From the NCBI GenBank assembly GCA_024362935.1, contig JANCRA010000004.1, forward strand, positions 19,941,621 to 20,005,620: a DNA stretch of 64,000 nt. Direction: 5' to 3'. Below, piece by piece: positions 27,579 to 40,107 of this stretch. Numbering within the stretch: the first letter of the stretch is position 1; each line of letters opens with the position of its first letter. The notes under the pieces were generated by a model, which was not told the origin of the DNA, made no database searches, and was given only the letters and a program-made list of their open reading frames with translations. Origin of the DNA: Setophaga petechia. Taxonomy: Eukaryota; Chordata; Aves; Passeriformes; Parulidae. Made by a program: the position numbers and the translations under genes.

Positions 27579-27619
27579 TTCTTGTCAGATCAGGAGTAGT
27601 TGTTCTGGTCTGACAAGAA
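27579..27619. repeat. Short near-perfect inverted repeat (hairpin)
   Basis: The left arm 27579-27595 (TTCTTGTCAGATCAGGA) pairs with the right arm 27603-27619 with two mismatches around a 7-base loop. No flanking target duplication or longer homology was seen. It may be a foldback relic or chance. Confidence 0.7.
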
Positions 27620-30375
27620 GTGGTATAGATTTGTTTCAGGAATTAATCAAGAATTCCTATTCTAGTTGGCTGGTAGCAGCAAAGTGTGTCCTGCAGGACT
27701 AACTCTGATAAGTAACATCTAAGTTAGGAAAATGGCTTTGCTAACAAAATATCCTATACATTTGACAGCAAAAGAAAAAAACCAAAGATAATACCTCAAA
27801 TCCTAGTGTTACTGGTACTAATAGAGGCATTGTTATAAATCAGTATAGTATAGAATTCATGTACTGCGCTGATTTCATTTTAGGTAGCTTGCATCACCTA
27901 TGTATGCTTATTAGTTTAAAAGTAAACAATTTTGTAATACACAGAGGGAAATGTTTTTGTTCAAAATCCTACACCTAGCTCCAGAATGCATTGGATCAAA
28001 TTCTTAATCAAAGAACAATGGTATACTGCCTTCAGTACACTCATCAGCAAAAGCTGGGTTGCTTAACTCTTGAGTCTGTATTTTTGAGTTTGGAAATGGG
28101 TCTTTCAGTTTCTAAAAGCTGAGTGGCTTGAGACTGAACATATCTCTATTGGTGTATGAACTGACATATAAATTAAATCACTAATAAGTAAACAATTTAG
28201 CACATGAATACATTAGCGTATGATGGATGAGAAAATAACAAAAGAAAAAGCAACTTAAAATCATAGGAAGACTATAAATTTCAAGGCACTTATTTAGTGA
28301 TAAAATTTCCATCAAAACCTTATATAAATAAGGTGAAGGAGGGAGGTTCAAAAATAGCTAGTCTCTCAGAGTCCACTTTTAAAGTCCATAAAGTAGCCTT
28401 ATTTTTCACATATGCTTTGTGCTTTGCATATGCTTTAGTGTATTTGAGCTGCTCGAGGGACAGAGAAATTGAAGTGCAAGTCCTCCCATATGAATGATCT
28501 GCTGTGATTATATATAAAGTATACACTTGCATATTAAAATCTATGCATTGTAATTTTCTCTTTCTGTGATTTCTGCTTAAACTTGCTTTTTCTTTATTAT
28601 TTTCTTTTTTTTTTTCAATTTTTTTTATTCCTTTTTAAAAAATTGATGCTATATATTCTTCCATGTCTTTCTGATACCTTTCTTTCTGGCACCTTCATTT
28701 CTGGAACCGTGGACTAAAAGCCAATCACACTGGACTTGCCGTTTCTGAGTTCCACTGTTGCTATCAGCTCATTCATTCATTATTAACTTCTTTTGGAATG
28801 TGGATACACCAATAACAATTATGTAATAATGTCAAATGACTGTTGCCTGGCAATGTTTCTGTTTTCTCTAAGGCATTCGAATGAATGTTTAACATTGTTT
28901 ATTATTATGCTTTTTCTTTGTCTGTTTTTGGTTTTGTTTTTTATTGTTTTGTGTAGCCTTTCCAAGTGGTTTTGCAGGTAATTTTTTTGCTATTTTGCTC
29001 CTTTAATTTACATTTCCTCTTTGCATCAGGCTACACATGTGCATCTTCTAGAGTGATCACTTATGCCTGAGAGAGATGTCTTTTTAAAACATGGGAAGCT
29101 GATTCAATTTGATTGAAAAAGTAGGGTTGAACTTATTTTTCCATTGTCAAATACATCTCCTATATGTTGCAAGAGCCAATTTACTCCTAGACCATTTCAA
29201 ATGCTACAATAACATGTGATTTAGCTGTATTTTTTTTCACAGTGTGTGCTTTTTTTGGGGGCACTCCCTCTTCTCTTAGTCTATTGCCTTCTTAGTTCAA
29301 GTTGCCCTAGGTCCCTGCCCATTACACTTCAAGTTTCTTCATTCCTCTCAGCTCTGCACTTGCAGATAGGTTTATGTCCAAAATAGTTTGTTGGAAATTC
29401 TGTGGATGAGGGGACCCATGCTTAAATAAGAAAATTAGATAAATTTCACTGTACCTTCTCTCCCCAGGTTTGTGGCAGGATGTTTTTATTTTTAATAACT
29501 AAATTTTATTAAATACAGAAAATTGTTAATTTTGGAAGTGGTAGGAAGAAAAAATATTGGAATTGGATGAGTCTGCTGTGCCTTTGTTGAAATGTATTAG
29601 CAAATGCTCTCTAATGACTGTTTCAAATACACTAGAGGCTGTAGAATACTTTACCCAAAATGCCAATTAGCAGGCTTCATAATTCTGTAGACAGTTTTTA
29701 TGAAATGAAGGTATTCTTATGATACAAATTTTGAGGAGCTGATCAGCTCCTGTTGAGATGCATCTTAATGAGATGAGCTTTACTAGGATGATCAAAAGAA
29801 AACCTTCTTTGCTCATTTTCAGCTCAGCCACGGTGTTTGTGTTGATCATCATGGTTCTATTTGAGTCATGGAAGTTGAATATTTTAGGAGGATCTTCTGA
29901 AAATGGATTAGTACTCTTGTTTGTTAGTCAACAATTTTTAAATAAAATTGTCTTGCTCAGCTTTTGATAAAATTTTTTTGTTATAGTACATAAATATTAA
30001 ACCAAAAATTTTTTAGTTATAAAACTAATTAATTATTCTGATGTTTAGTGTTATTTCATTGAACCAAAGAATCTAATAAATAGGTAAGATAGGAGCTTCG
30101 TAGGCAGGAGAGTTTTGAATAACTCTCTCCTGGTGGGAAACAAATTTCAGATTTTGAATAAAGAGGCATACTGATGCTTCTGCATGCAGAGAATGTCAAT
30201 AAGCTTCAAAAAAATAAATCTCTATTTGACCACAATGAAGCCTGACACTTATGTTCTTATTTCAAGAACATTTCTGTTAGACTGTGTCAGAAAAGGATTT
30301 TGATTCTCTGGAAGTTGCTTTGTCTTACTAATGATAGCATCATAGGAATAGTTACGTTGCTAAAGACATACCAAA

Positions 30376-30429
30376 ACAGTATGTACATTTAAGAACATTT
30401 TTACAGTATGTACATTTAAAAACATTTTT
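30376..30429. repeat. Two-copy 27-bp tandem duplication
   Basis: The unit beginning ACAGTATGTACATTTAA occurs at 30376-30402 and at 30403-30429 with one substitution. It lies about 190 bases upstream of a centlein exon acceptor. Confidence 0.85.
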
Positions 30430-30616
30430 TGGTTTACTGTATTAATTATATGTTTTTGTTCTAAGTAGCATGTTATTTAATATTCTGTTGAACAAATAAC
30501 ATAGAATGAAGATAATTCCCATCTAAATGAGTTTAGTCTAAATGATACTGTTTTTCCCATCTTATTTGCACTATTAAAATATGACATTAGAGTATTTTTT
30601 TGCTTATGCCTTCTAG

Positions 30617-30802
30617 ACTCTAACCAGAAAGTTATATCAGAGAGTGTACAAGAGCTGAGAACAAAAATTAAACTGGCAAAAAATGGGAGAAATGAAAGCA
30701 TGGAAGAAGTGCCTTTCCCAAGAGAGTCTTCAATTAGCAGCATCTATCCTTAATGTTTCAACAACCGATCTTTATGAAATACTACAAGAAAGAGTTGGTG
30801 AG
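30617..30802 (+). pseudogene. CNTLN: CNTLN exon-like block 6, in-frame TGA
   Basis: The acceptor CCTTCTAG ends at 30616 and the consensus donor GAG|GTAAGT starts at 30803; length 186 bases, 62 codons, phase 0 to 0. It reads TLTRKLYQRVYKS, then TGA at 30656-30658, then EQKLNWQKM, and then WKKCLSQESLQLAASILNVS and TTDLYEILQERVGE. The LAASILN word is a strong centlein marker. From memory, vertebrate centlein has an arginine at the TGA position and the same block length, so this looks like a CGA-to-TGA (CpG) change. The frame stays open past the donor to a second possible donor at 30887. Confidence 0.78.
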
Positions 30803-32095
30803 GTAAGTTCTTTTAAGGACTTCAGTAAAAAAGGCATAGATGAGAAGATACCGACTATATCCCTCCTTGAAGAAAAGGATTTGCAGGTAAAAACTGAAAT
30901 TTCATTGTGCAAGATACAGTACAGAACCAAGGAGAATTTAATCTAAATGAAAAGGTGAGGTTACAGATTCATAAGGTTGCAAGACTTAGAGCATGCATGA
31001 ATATACACATACTGCTTTTAGCATGTGTATATAGAGATACTATTCAGTATTTTCCTTTTTTGTGAGGCTATTTGGCAGGATTGTATGTTTTAAATAGACT
31101 TCAGCATTAAAGGAAACAAAATTAGAATCTATGTCTTGCTGTGCCAGATTGATTTTGTTGATACTTCCTCTCTGAATTGTGATACCTATTACAGGTATTT
31201 CTGATAGACAGATGGTTTCTGGGTGAATTCATGGCCTTTTTTGTTGATTCTATCATACATTTTACTATGAAATATTTGATAGCGTTTCATTAAATCACTC
31301 TATTAAATAGATGCAGTGATGGGATTTCTTATCCAGATTTATTTAGTTCTTATCAAATAATATATGAAAAAGCCTGTGCAGTTACTTTAGCAAGTGTCTA
31401 GGAACTGGCCATTATTGGCCTGTAACAGTACTCTGGTGATGACTTAGATTTAGCCTTGTTGGAGATTTATATTAAAGGGGCCACAAAAAGAAAGCTTTCC
31501 TGTTGGTGAAACAGCAGTGTGTGGTATGTATATGCACTGATAGGGATTGCACTCATGAATACAAATAAAGTGGGCTGATCCCTGCCCTGTTTACTAACAT
31601 TTATACAACCCTATAAAGTGATTCACTTTGACAGAGTTGTTCCATGCTTATCTCATTCTCAGAGTAATTTCTACATCCTGTATCTTTTTGTTATAGTCAC
31701 TGTGAATATACGTGTAGAACACATAAACATACTTAACTATAAATATAAAACAAATTTATTAGACAGGAGATGAATTTACACTACACATACACTACATATT
31801 CTATCTATCAGTGCATTGACTTAGGCACCTTTATGTTAGACTCATACAATTTAGACATAGATCACACATGCACCAGTATATTCATATGAAAAGAACATAC
31901 TATGCACATTTCTAGAGGCATGCACAGACAAGGGTAGGTTTAAAAATTTAATAGAGCACTGATACTTGATGAGTATGCTTCAGATAACTAATTTTGCAAA
32001 TGTGATTCCAACTTCCACATGGTCTATATTTAATGTATACCCAGTTACACATTTCCTTTATTTGCTCCTGATGTTTTTATGTGTTTTGGAAACAG
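30803..32095 (+). other. CNTLN intron
   Basis: AT-rich intron. Its first 84 bases remain open in the exon frame and could be an exon extension. The rest holds nothing recognised. Confidence 0.55.
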
Positions 32096-32165
32096 CAGAA
32101 ACAAAATGGAATTTGAAAAAAATAAAGAATGGCTACAGCATATACAGAAACTTCTTGAAGCACAG
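32096..32165 (+). pseudogene. CNTLN: CNTLN exon-like block 7, 1-base frameshift
   Basis: Two tandem acceptors are possible (AG ending at 32095 or 32098); the donor is CAG|GTGCTC at 32166. The block reads MEFEKNKEWLQHIQKLLEAQ in the frame that joins the last exon, matching the KEW..YIQKLLEGQ stretch of centlein. Its length (70 or 67 bases) is one more than a multiple of three, while the neighbouring blocks end and start in phase 0. One extra base is therefore inferred, most simply in the AAAA at 32103-32106. Confidence 0.7.
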
Positions 32166-35100
32166 GTGCTCAATTTATATAATCCCACAATGAATTATAA
32201 CTTTCTGCTCTGATTAGCTACAACATTTTAGGTTGTAATTAATACATTGTATTTGTAATTATGGTGCTGTTGATGGTCTCAAAGTATACTGTGATGAGCA
32301 ATGTGAAATCCTTGTTTTGTAGCATTCCCTTTGTATTTCTCTTAAAATCAGAGTTACTGTGTAAAACTGAAGAGATGTTAATCAAGGATTTGTTATAGCT
32401 AATTTAACAGCTAACTTAAGCTAACATAACCAGTAAAACAATGCTGGTGAAAACCAGCACAGATTTTGGCAAATGTGTTAATTGAATTATGGAAACACTG
32501 TATAATGCTTGCTAGAGTGAAAATTATCTGTTCTCTCATACCTCTTAGGAAAAAGAGATTTTTTTTAATGTGCCTTTAAAGTTACTAGTTGTTATGGACA
32601 CCTGAGGAGTTCATGGGTTTCTGTGACCTTTTACTGTGGACCTGTTTCCAGTCAATTCATGTTTTCCTCATAGCCAGACAGCTGTTTATTATCGTGTCTT
32701 CTCGCATTCTCTACAATATTTTCTACTGAGACCTCGAGCAGCTTGTTAGTGGGAAGTAAATATTGATTTGGCATCCTGTCAATGCAGAAAGAATGAAAAA
32801 ATTTCCACCAGAGGCCCCTCAAACATTTTCCTATCGACATTTTCTGGGCAGAGAGGAAAGCTGCATAGAGGATGACAAGTCTGAGACTAGCAGAAATCCC
32901 TGAGGGGTCCATTGAGACTGCTGCTGTGACCTGTGTGATACTTTTTCTTTTCTTTCAAGTCTTTTTTTTTAATACACACAGAGTCTGCTGGGATGCTCCC
33001 CTCTTGTAAGTGATCAAGGGCAGTTTATTGGCAGGTGAGAGCCCAGCTTTTCTACCCATAGTCAGCTTTTGTTTGGACATCACTGACAACATACCCTGAC
33101 TCTTAAAACTTTTCTGCTACATTTTTAGTTTTCTCTTTTATTTAAATGACGGGCAGTTAGTGTTTGGAAAGAAATAAAACTTGATTTGTAAATACAGTGC
33201 ATAGTGCATATTCACTAGCATGGGTCCATTAGTGATGTAGTTGGTATCAGTTAACAATGTGACTGATTGAAAATATTTTGAAAGCCATTTTAAAGAAACA
33301 CACACATCAGATTTATGTATTTAACCATCAGTAACTTTTGTGTTGAGATTGTATCCTGTGACCAGATTTTTAAAAAATGACAGGTTTTCCTTCTTTCATT
33401 ATCAAAACTTACTACCGTGAAGACTGCTTAATTGCTGCAGCAGAGGAAATAGAAATATCAGTGTGCTTTTACTGGCTTTGTAAAAAAACCTGGCATTTTA
33501 ATTAAACATCATAATGCTATGTGAAACTCAGCATTAAAAGCACAGTTATTTATATTCACTTAATTGCCTTCATTTTAAGAATTTAAAAAAAAGTGTATAA
33601 GCTTCTATATTCTGTTCATATTATGGGCTCCAAAACATGAATCAGATCCATGGAATACAATGAAGACTTCTTGTTCTGTTTTTCATTGTTATTTGGTAAA
33701 TTGCTAAAAAATATTAAGCAGAATTTTATCACTTTTCTTCATCTGCTATAGACAGACAGCAAAAACCAGGGGATGGAGAGTGAAGGAATTGTTGAATGAA
33801 ACCAGGTATATTAAGATTGCAAATGTTATATAAGGATAAAAGACCTCATTGTTCTTAGCCACGTATGTTTGTGTACAAGTTAATAGTGATTTTCTGTGAT
33901 TTTTGCTCCATCTTGTGGGGTTCCTCAGAAGAAACACTGAGGGTACATGCAATTTTTGGCAAGCAGACCATTTTTAGAATCGCAAGAGGATTATAGTGGT
34001 TTTGCAGAGCAGCCAGCTCTGCTTTTCATTTCTGTCCATGCTAAGGCATGTAGATGGAAACAGTTAAGACTTCTTCATCTGTATTTGAGAGGAGCTCATG
34101 GAACAGCTCGATGCCCTTTAAAATGCTTTACTCACATCCTGCAGAGTTTGGATGTGGTTTCTAGTAAGATTTGGTAATATTTCTGAGCAGCAAACTAAAG
34201 CCCATGGTGAAATGTAAGCTTTCTGCAGGGTTTTGCTCATAACCGACTGCCTGCTAAGTGTTACATTTTGGCAAACTGTGCTACCCATTAGCATCTTGAA
34301 CAAAGACGCAGGATTGCCCTTTTCTGTTTTTCTGAGTAAACGTTCAGTGGAAAATTGCATCAGATCACTTAATATTGCAGTTTGATATAGTGTCTTTTTG
34401 TGCCATTGAGCCAGGACTTTGAAACATAATTGCCCAGCAGTATTGATTTAATTGCCTAGGTTTATTTGTGGACTCCTAATTATTGACTGGAGGTAAATTT
34501 AATGGAGAAACCTTTATGAACACTGGGAAACCGCTGCTATTGCTGTTATACATAATGAACTGCATCATATCCCTTTAGATCATTCTTCAAGCTAATTTTA
34601 TTCTACTGTGACAGTACGATAACATTTAAAATGTCATAGACATTTTATTTTTATTACTGACATACGCCATTTTACTGCTGCACTAGAATTTTGGGGGGGA
34701 CTGAGTGAAGCACTGGTTGCTTTTTACTGTCATTTTATAGGTTCCCCTAAAGTGTGATGATAAGGGATGCCACAAATCTGTTTTCACTTCATCTATACCT
34801 TTATTTTCCATATTCTTTTGACTTGGAAAAGTCTCATATCTGTCAGCTTTACAAGATTATTAATATTTTAGTGACAAATACTCTTGTATTCCTGAAACTC
34901 ACAGATACCAGTCTGAGTTTGTATCCTTGTTTTATCAACTACTATGTCAAGAAACCAGACTACTACTAAGAGGCTTATGATTTGAAAGAGACATCTCTGC
35001 ATAGTGATGTTATTATGTAAACAAGAATCATATAATAGGAAAATGCAGTCATATTATAAACTCTGCAGAGCTGGTAAAAATCTTTTCTTGTCTAAATCTA

Positions 35101-38100
35101 TGTGTTGAATGGCCAAGAAGTTTTTTTTTTTTTTCTGTTGTCTCTGTATTTATACAGAACACTCTAGATTGTTCTCACTAAAGAATGAAACAATAAAACC
35201 AAATCATCTCAATAACTGACACTGGAATAAAAGAAAAAGGTTCTCTGGCCTGTGAAGAACCTGTATGCGGAGAGTTTTCACATGACTGCACAAAAATACC
35301 TGAGACCTGCACATGTGTAGAGGCATCAGACTAATTACACATAACTGGTTGGACTTGGGAGGAGTCTCAAGTTATAGATGTTTAAGCTTTTAGTGGTTTA
35401 TATTATTTAGGGGGGAATAAGTATGGTTATCTCAGCATGTATGTGTATTTACATCCTGCAAGGCAAGTGATGAGGCTTTTACCCACTTTATCCCTCACAT
35501 CTGAGTGTGTATGTCTTATTATTAATTGAGCCAGGCTCTTTATAGTAGCACTCTCTTCTTATAATCATAAACACTGCCCCTAAAACCCAAACAAAAGCAA
35601 TCTTTCTAGCTTTTTCCCATCATAGAAAACTTATGGCTAAGCCAAGAGGATGACTTCTTCTCATGTAACTTAAACATTATTTCTTGTACTACCCTTGACC
35701 TTCATTTACTGTGACTTATTGTAAGGCACACAGAAAAATATTTTAATAATTTTGTGTGTGAGTACAGCATGGTAGCCCAGTAATCCACATTACTGCCTGA
35801 AGTCTCCAAGAATTATTTTTTAATAAAATACAAATCATCTGCCTAAGTTTTTGCAGCAGCACCTGCCTTTCCTCCCTCTTCATGCACTCCTTGGGATATG
35901 ACATCTCACACTAACAAAGCTGTCTAATAAAATCTTTCTTCACATGACTTCATTATGGGTCTGAAAGTCATATTCCAATAGTGAGAACCTCTAGAAAGGC
36001 TCCCTTTTCCTTTATTCTGTCAGCACTCTTTGTGAAACACATCTCTAGAATAGGGTTTAGAACAATATATTCATTAATCATCAGTAAGGATCTTCCTCAA
36101 TACCTTTTTAGGATTTGCACTGGCTTCTAAGGGCATATTGCTGTTGCTGTCATCTGGGAATGGACACTAACAGCCACAGTTGTTTCCTTCCAAATTTCTT
36201 GGCTTGTAACTCACCTGCCCTGCCTTCATTAGTCTCTCTGCATTCTGCATGTGCTGTTCAACAGCTCACACCCAGAAATAAGGATTCACCCATGTACAGA
36301 CACCTGTGCACAATCACCACTGACACCATCACCAGGTGTTTCAAGTACCTGCACCTCAAAAAGCAGCACCAGTCTGAACCACATTCTGGCCACCATTAAA
36401 ACCTATACCAGGTCATGATTTTCTCATCATTATGAGAATAAGAGCTTAGTCCTGTGCACTGACAATGCATTATGGCATAAATCTATGTTTTATCAGATAA
36501 AAAAAAAAAAAAACAACAAAAAAAAAACCCAAAACACCTCTATTATATCACTCATCCTAAACTGAAAACAAGGAGAAAATGGCTTGGTCACTCAGGATAA
36601 AACCTACATATGTATTTATGTAATGATGTATATTCATCCCCCATGAAGCAGAATAAGACAAAAAGTAAGACAGCAACAATAAAGTGAAGCATTTCTCTCT
36701 TTTTTTTTTAATTTTGACTTTATTTTTTAGTGATTTTAGGATGTTTTAGTTATTAGTTCTAATGCCTAATTTTATTTCATATTATTTTTTGCTGTTCACT
36801 TAATTCAATTTAAGGCAGCTCTGCAGTGTGTTTGAATAGTATTTTGTTGGGGAAAATGTACTAATGATCCATATGGGAAGGTGTAAACTAGTTGTAACCA
36901 CTAATTTGTATATTCCAAAACCTAAATACTTTTATATTTATGCTGACACATTTTAGAGTTTGTGAAACAGAAGTAATGCTACACTCTGCAAATGGAGATT
37001 CTGTGTCTCATTAAAACAAAAGCATTGCCTTGCATTCATTAGAATACTTTCCACTGGCAGACTGGTGTATATTTATGCACTTGTGCTGACAGAGACTCAG
37101 TCATGTGGTTTAAGGTCAATAAATAGTATTAGTTTGTTTTTCTACAGAAGGGATCTCCAAAAGAAGCAAATTTAGGATCAGAATAAATAGGTGAGAGAAG
37201 GAGAATTAACTGTAACTATTTCTAATTCTTTAGGATCACATTATCTTCCATTTATCCCTACACCCAGATATCTGACTGATATGTTGTGTAAGAAATGTGC
37301 CTTTCACTCATATGTGTTCCTACTATAAAGAAGAAATTTGTCAATCTGGGAAGTCAAATAAATTAAATTCTTTTTTTCCAGATGTAGTTTGCACATTGAG
37401 ATGTTGTGAAATCATACAGATCAATTAAATACAACTTCTGTTAAAGCTACCATAATGTACTGATTGAGGATCACCACACTTAATGTTAAGTGGCTTGTGG
37501 CACAGGTAATTGTAAAAAATCTGAAAGAAGTATCATTCTGTACTAAAATATCTCATGATCAGTGGTAAAAACAAGCTTTTACTCCTTAGGTGTGTGCTTA
37601 GCACTCCCTGAAAAGCCTTCCCCAAGCGTATATGGCAGGTTTTGAAGCTGGGATGAATGCTTTAGAGATTACTTCAGTGGTTCTGAAGATCTGGGGAGAA
37701 ATGCAAAGGGAGGTTTCCCAGGATAGTTACAGAATCATCATTAAAAGTAAATCTGACAAGCTTCTATTAAAGATTAAGACTGTAGAGATCATCCAGTTCT
37801 GGGTGTCTGCAAGAAAAGAAAACCAGAGAGAAACATACAGCACTTTCTCTGAAACCAACAAATGTTGAAAGAATGACATAATGTTCTACTTTCAAATGCT
37901 CTTGATTTAAATGAATCACTTGAATGGCAAGAGTTCTTGAAAGATCACTTTGCTATGACATGGGAGCCACAGAGAGTAGTGAGCAGCAAGTAAAATGTAC
38001 TTAGAATGATACAAGCCAGAGACATCAATAAAAAGCCATTCATCTCAGCCATGGCATTAAGGAGGTGAAATGTATCAGAAATGGATGTAGTCAAGGTAGG

Positions 38101-40005
38101 CAAGAAGAATTAGAGACTTTGAGATAATGACACAGTGTTCTTGTCATAAACATACCTAGAAAAAAAGTGAGAGAAATTATAGAGTGAACAGGGTGTTGGA
38201 GTCAGTGTTTTTAAAGCATAGTAGCAAGTGTTGCAGAATTTCAGAGATTATGTTTTATATTAAACCGAATAGATTTGTGCTCAGTGAATTTAAGCCCTCT
38301 ATTCCCCAAAAAGTCATCACAATAGCACACAGGAGAAAGCTGACAGGTGTAGATGTCTTCTAGAAATTTCTTACTACACACATGTTATTTATGACAGATG
38401 GAGACACGTCTGGCCAGCAAGCACCAACCCTTGAAAATCCCCTTCCCTGTAGAAAAAGGAAATAATACATATTGTTCTTTCTCTATAACTATAAAGTGAC
38501 TGTTGAGCAGCACCTAGGATGCCATTTTATCTCTTCACAGTACATGCCTTCTATTAACAAGATTTTCCTTTTTTAGATGTTTTTTCTGACGTTAGCAATT
38601 ATAAGTATCAGTATATAGATTCATGTCTGTATATCAGTTCAAATGTTACATTTTGTATTTGATGTGCTGTATATCTGGGGGTTTTATTTGTTACTTTTAT
38701 AATTTTTAATTCATGCCTATTTAGGAAACAAACACTACTCTATCTGGAGTAAGGACCATACAATTTTCTCTTTCAGATGGCATAGAGAAGTGAAAAAATG
38801 AAACTAGAGCAGCAATACTGAAGTGTGGAACTAGACAGGAGTTCTAGATGGAAAAGTGTTGTTTTGAACTAAAGTTGTGAAAAGCAGAAAATGATGATTG
38901 GCCAGCAGCTTGTTCCACCAGCTACTATATTTTACCTTATTCATTTCTGGTGGCTTTATAATGTAAAATTATCTCTCCTCCTGAATGAGCTGTTACTTTT
39001 GGTCTATTGACCCCTCACTTACCAGTGTCTCACCATGTGTTCAGTAAGCTGACAGAGTTCTCTGAAGCTGATAGAGACTTTTCAACAGTGTAGGGAAACT
39101 GTCCTATTCTCCTCTGGTACAGCACTGCCACTCAGGATGGAGCTGCCACCGCCACTCTTCTGTACCACCTCTAAAAATACTTCCCAGCAAACAGTGCACT
39201 GATATACCAAGACTTTGAAAGAAAACCTCTTTAAGCGTTAAAGTGATGACCCTGAAAAATATACCAAATCTCCTTTGAAGGCATTGCTTGTGCACATGCA
39301 TCTTTTATATCAGAGAGGTTAAAAGAGATTTTAATTTTTCTCTGTAGATATGTCACTACAATTTTTTGGTATTATGTTTTAGAGAAGCAGACATTTGTGT
39401 CATATTCCAATTAAAGCAGCTGGAGGTTTGAGATTTTACTTTGCTTTGAGAGATTTTATTTTGTGGTTTTGTTTGTTTTGTTTTGGAGTTTTGTTCTTGT
39501 TTTTTTGGGGTTTTTTGTTGTTGTTTGTTGTTGTTGTTTAATTATTTACAGGGTTTCGTGTGTGAGTCTAAGGCAATTTGCTATAGCATTGAGAATTATA
39601 CTGGTAGTTCTGTCTCATCCTCCTGAGAGTAGTGAACTTACACTCATACACTACCATTTCTGCATGCCCTAGAGGTGACTGTAACCTTTTATTGATCAGC
39701 TGATTGAAGATAAATGACAGAGATGCTGGTACTGCAGTTTACATCATTAACATGGTCAGTAAAGCATGAATTGTTCAATAAGGAGTTTATCTTTTTTCAT
39801 TTTACACTGCTCTTTTATCATTTTTATGATAGAGAGCAAATTTTCAGACACTAACCAGGCAGATGAACTGTAAAGATCAGAAATGCGTGTGTGGTAGTTG
39901 TCAGAACTAAGTGAAATCTAATAGTTTAAAGATATTTAATAAATGTATTTCACAAGAAAAAAATAAAGTTTAATGATCATTTTTCTTACTCTGTTTCTTT
40001 CTCAG
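32166..40005 (+). other. Last CNTLN intron (7.8 kb)
   Basis: AT-rich intron. It contains T14 at 35121-35134, a broken A-run at 36499-36527 and GTT-rich sequence near 39470-39540. A 270-base plus-strand tract at 32640-32920 gives an 86-codon minus-strand frame of unknown origin. The 34370-34590 stretch has the look of a conserved non-coding element but cannot be verified here. Confidence 0.55.
36499..36527. repeat. Interrupted poly-A tract
   Basis: A-rich run with CAAC interruption in the last CNTLN intron. Confidence 0.9.
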
Positions 40006-40107
40006 TTTCCTTTTGCCTCATACTTAATGGATGCTGTACTGGAAAAATTAAATGAGGAGAAGAAATTGGTAGAAGAGTATAGTTCCCTCATGAAGCACAC
40101 TGTATGA
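40006..40107 (+). CDS. CNTLN: CNTLN terminal coding exon (intact, with stop)
   Basis: The acceptor has a good pyrimidine tract (TTTCTTTCTCAG ending at 40005). There are 33 codons and TGA at 40105-40107. It reads FPFASYLMDAVLEKLNEEKK and then LVEEYSSLMKHTV. The FASYL..AVLEK motif matches the C terminus of centlein. The frame joins block 7 in phase 0. This exon carries no lesion, in contrast to the preceding ones. Confidence 0.82.
   Translation, partial: FPFASYLMDAVLEKLNEEKKLVEEYSSLMKHTV

Larger units (their letters stand above)
13932..30616 (+). other. Large CNTLN intron (16.7 kb)
   Basis: No exon was recognised between the donor at 13932 and the acceptor at 30616, and the protein alignment to centlein is continuous across it. 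It holds a CR1 tail (14.46 kb), an AAT microsatellite (15.66 kb), a TA repeat (16.17 kb), a MIR-like relic (22.5 kb), an ERV LTR next to a CR1 (26.1-26.8 kb) and a hairpin (27.58 kb). Open frames of 60-110 codons inside it show no family resemblance. Confidence 0.6.
6334..40107 (+). pseudogene. CNTLN: Centlein (CNTLN), C-terminal half, multi-exon and disrupted
   Basis: Eight exon-like blocks in the right order read as the C-terminal coiled-coil part of centlein. This protein sits at the proximal end of centrioles and is known to link C-NAP1 and CEP68 for centrosome cohesion. The diagnostic stretches, matched from memory of vertebrate centlein, are NTEIAKQSTTIKSLEK, KEKSQYEQMYHKAKDDL, QLAASILNVSTTDL, EWLQHIQKLLEAQ and FPFASYLMDAVLEKLNEEKK. 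Introns of 0.36 to 16.7 kb and GT/AG sites are retained, so this is not a processed copy. Five blocks carry frame-breaking changes: +1 at 9809-9814, +1 near 13311, TAG at 13771 with -1 near 13901, TGA at 30656, and a 1-base shift near 32103. As it stands the sequence cannot encode an intact C terminus. It could be a degenerate W gametolog or duplicate of the Z-linked gene, or a functional gene with assembly errors. Gene identity is strong; pseudogene status is likely but not proven. Confidence 0.8.

Noticed and set aside
32652..32912. 86-codon minus-strand frame with a partly protein-like composition
   Set aside because: No family was recognised and there is no promoter, splice or polyadenylation context; possibly an old repeat.
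37632..37868. 78-codon plus-strand frame starting MAGFEAGMNALEI
   Set aside because: It looks somewhat protein-like, but no splice sites, homology or conservation evidence is available.
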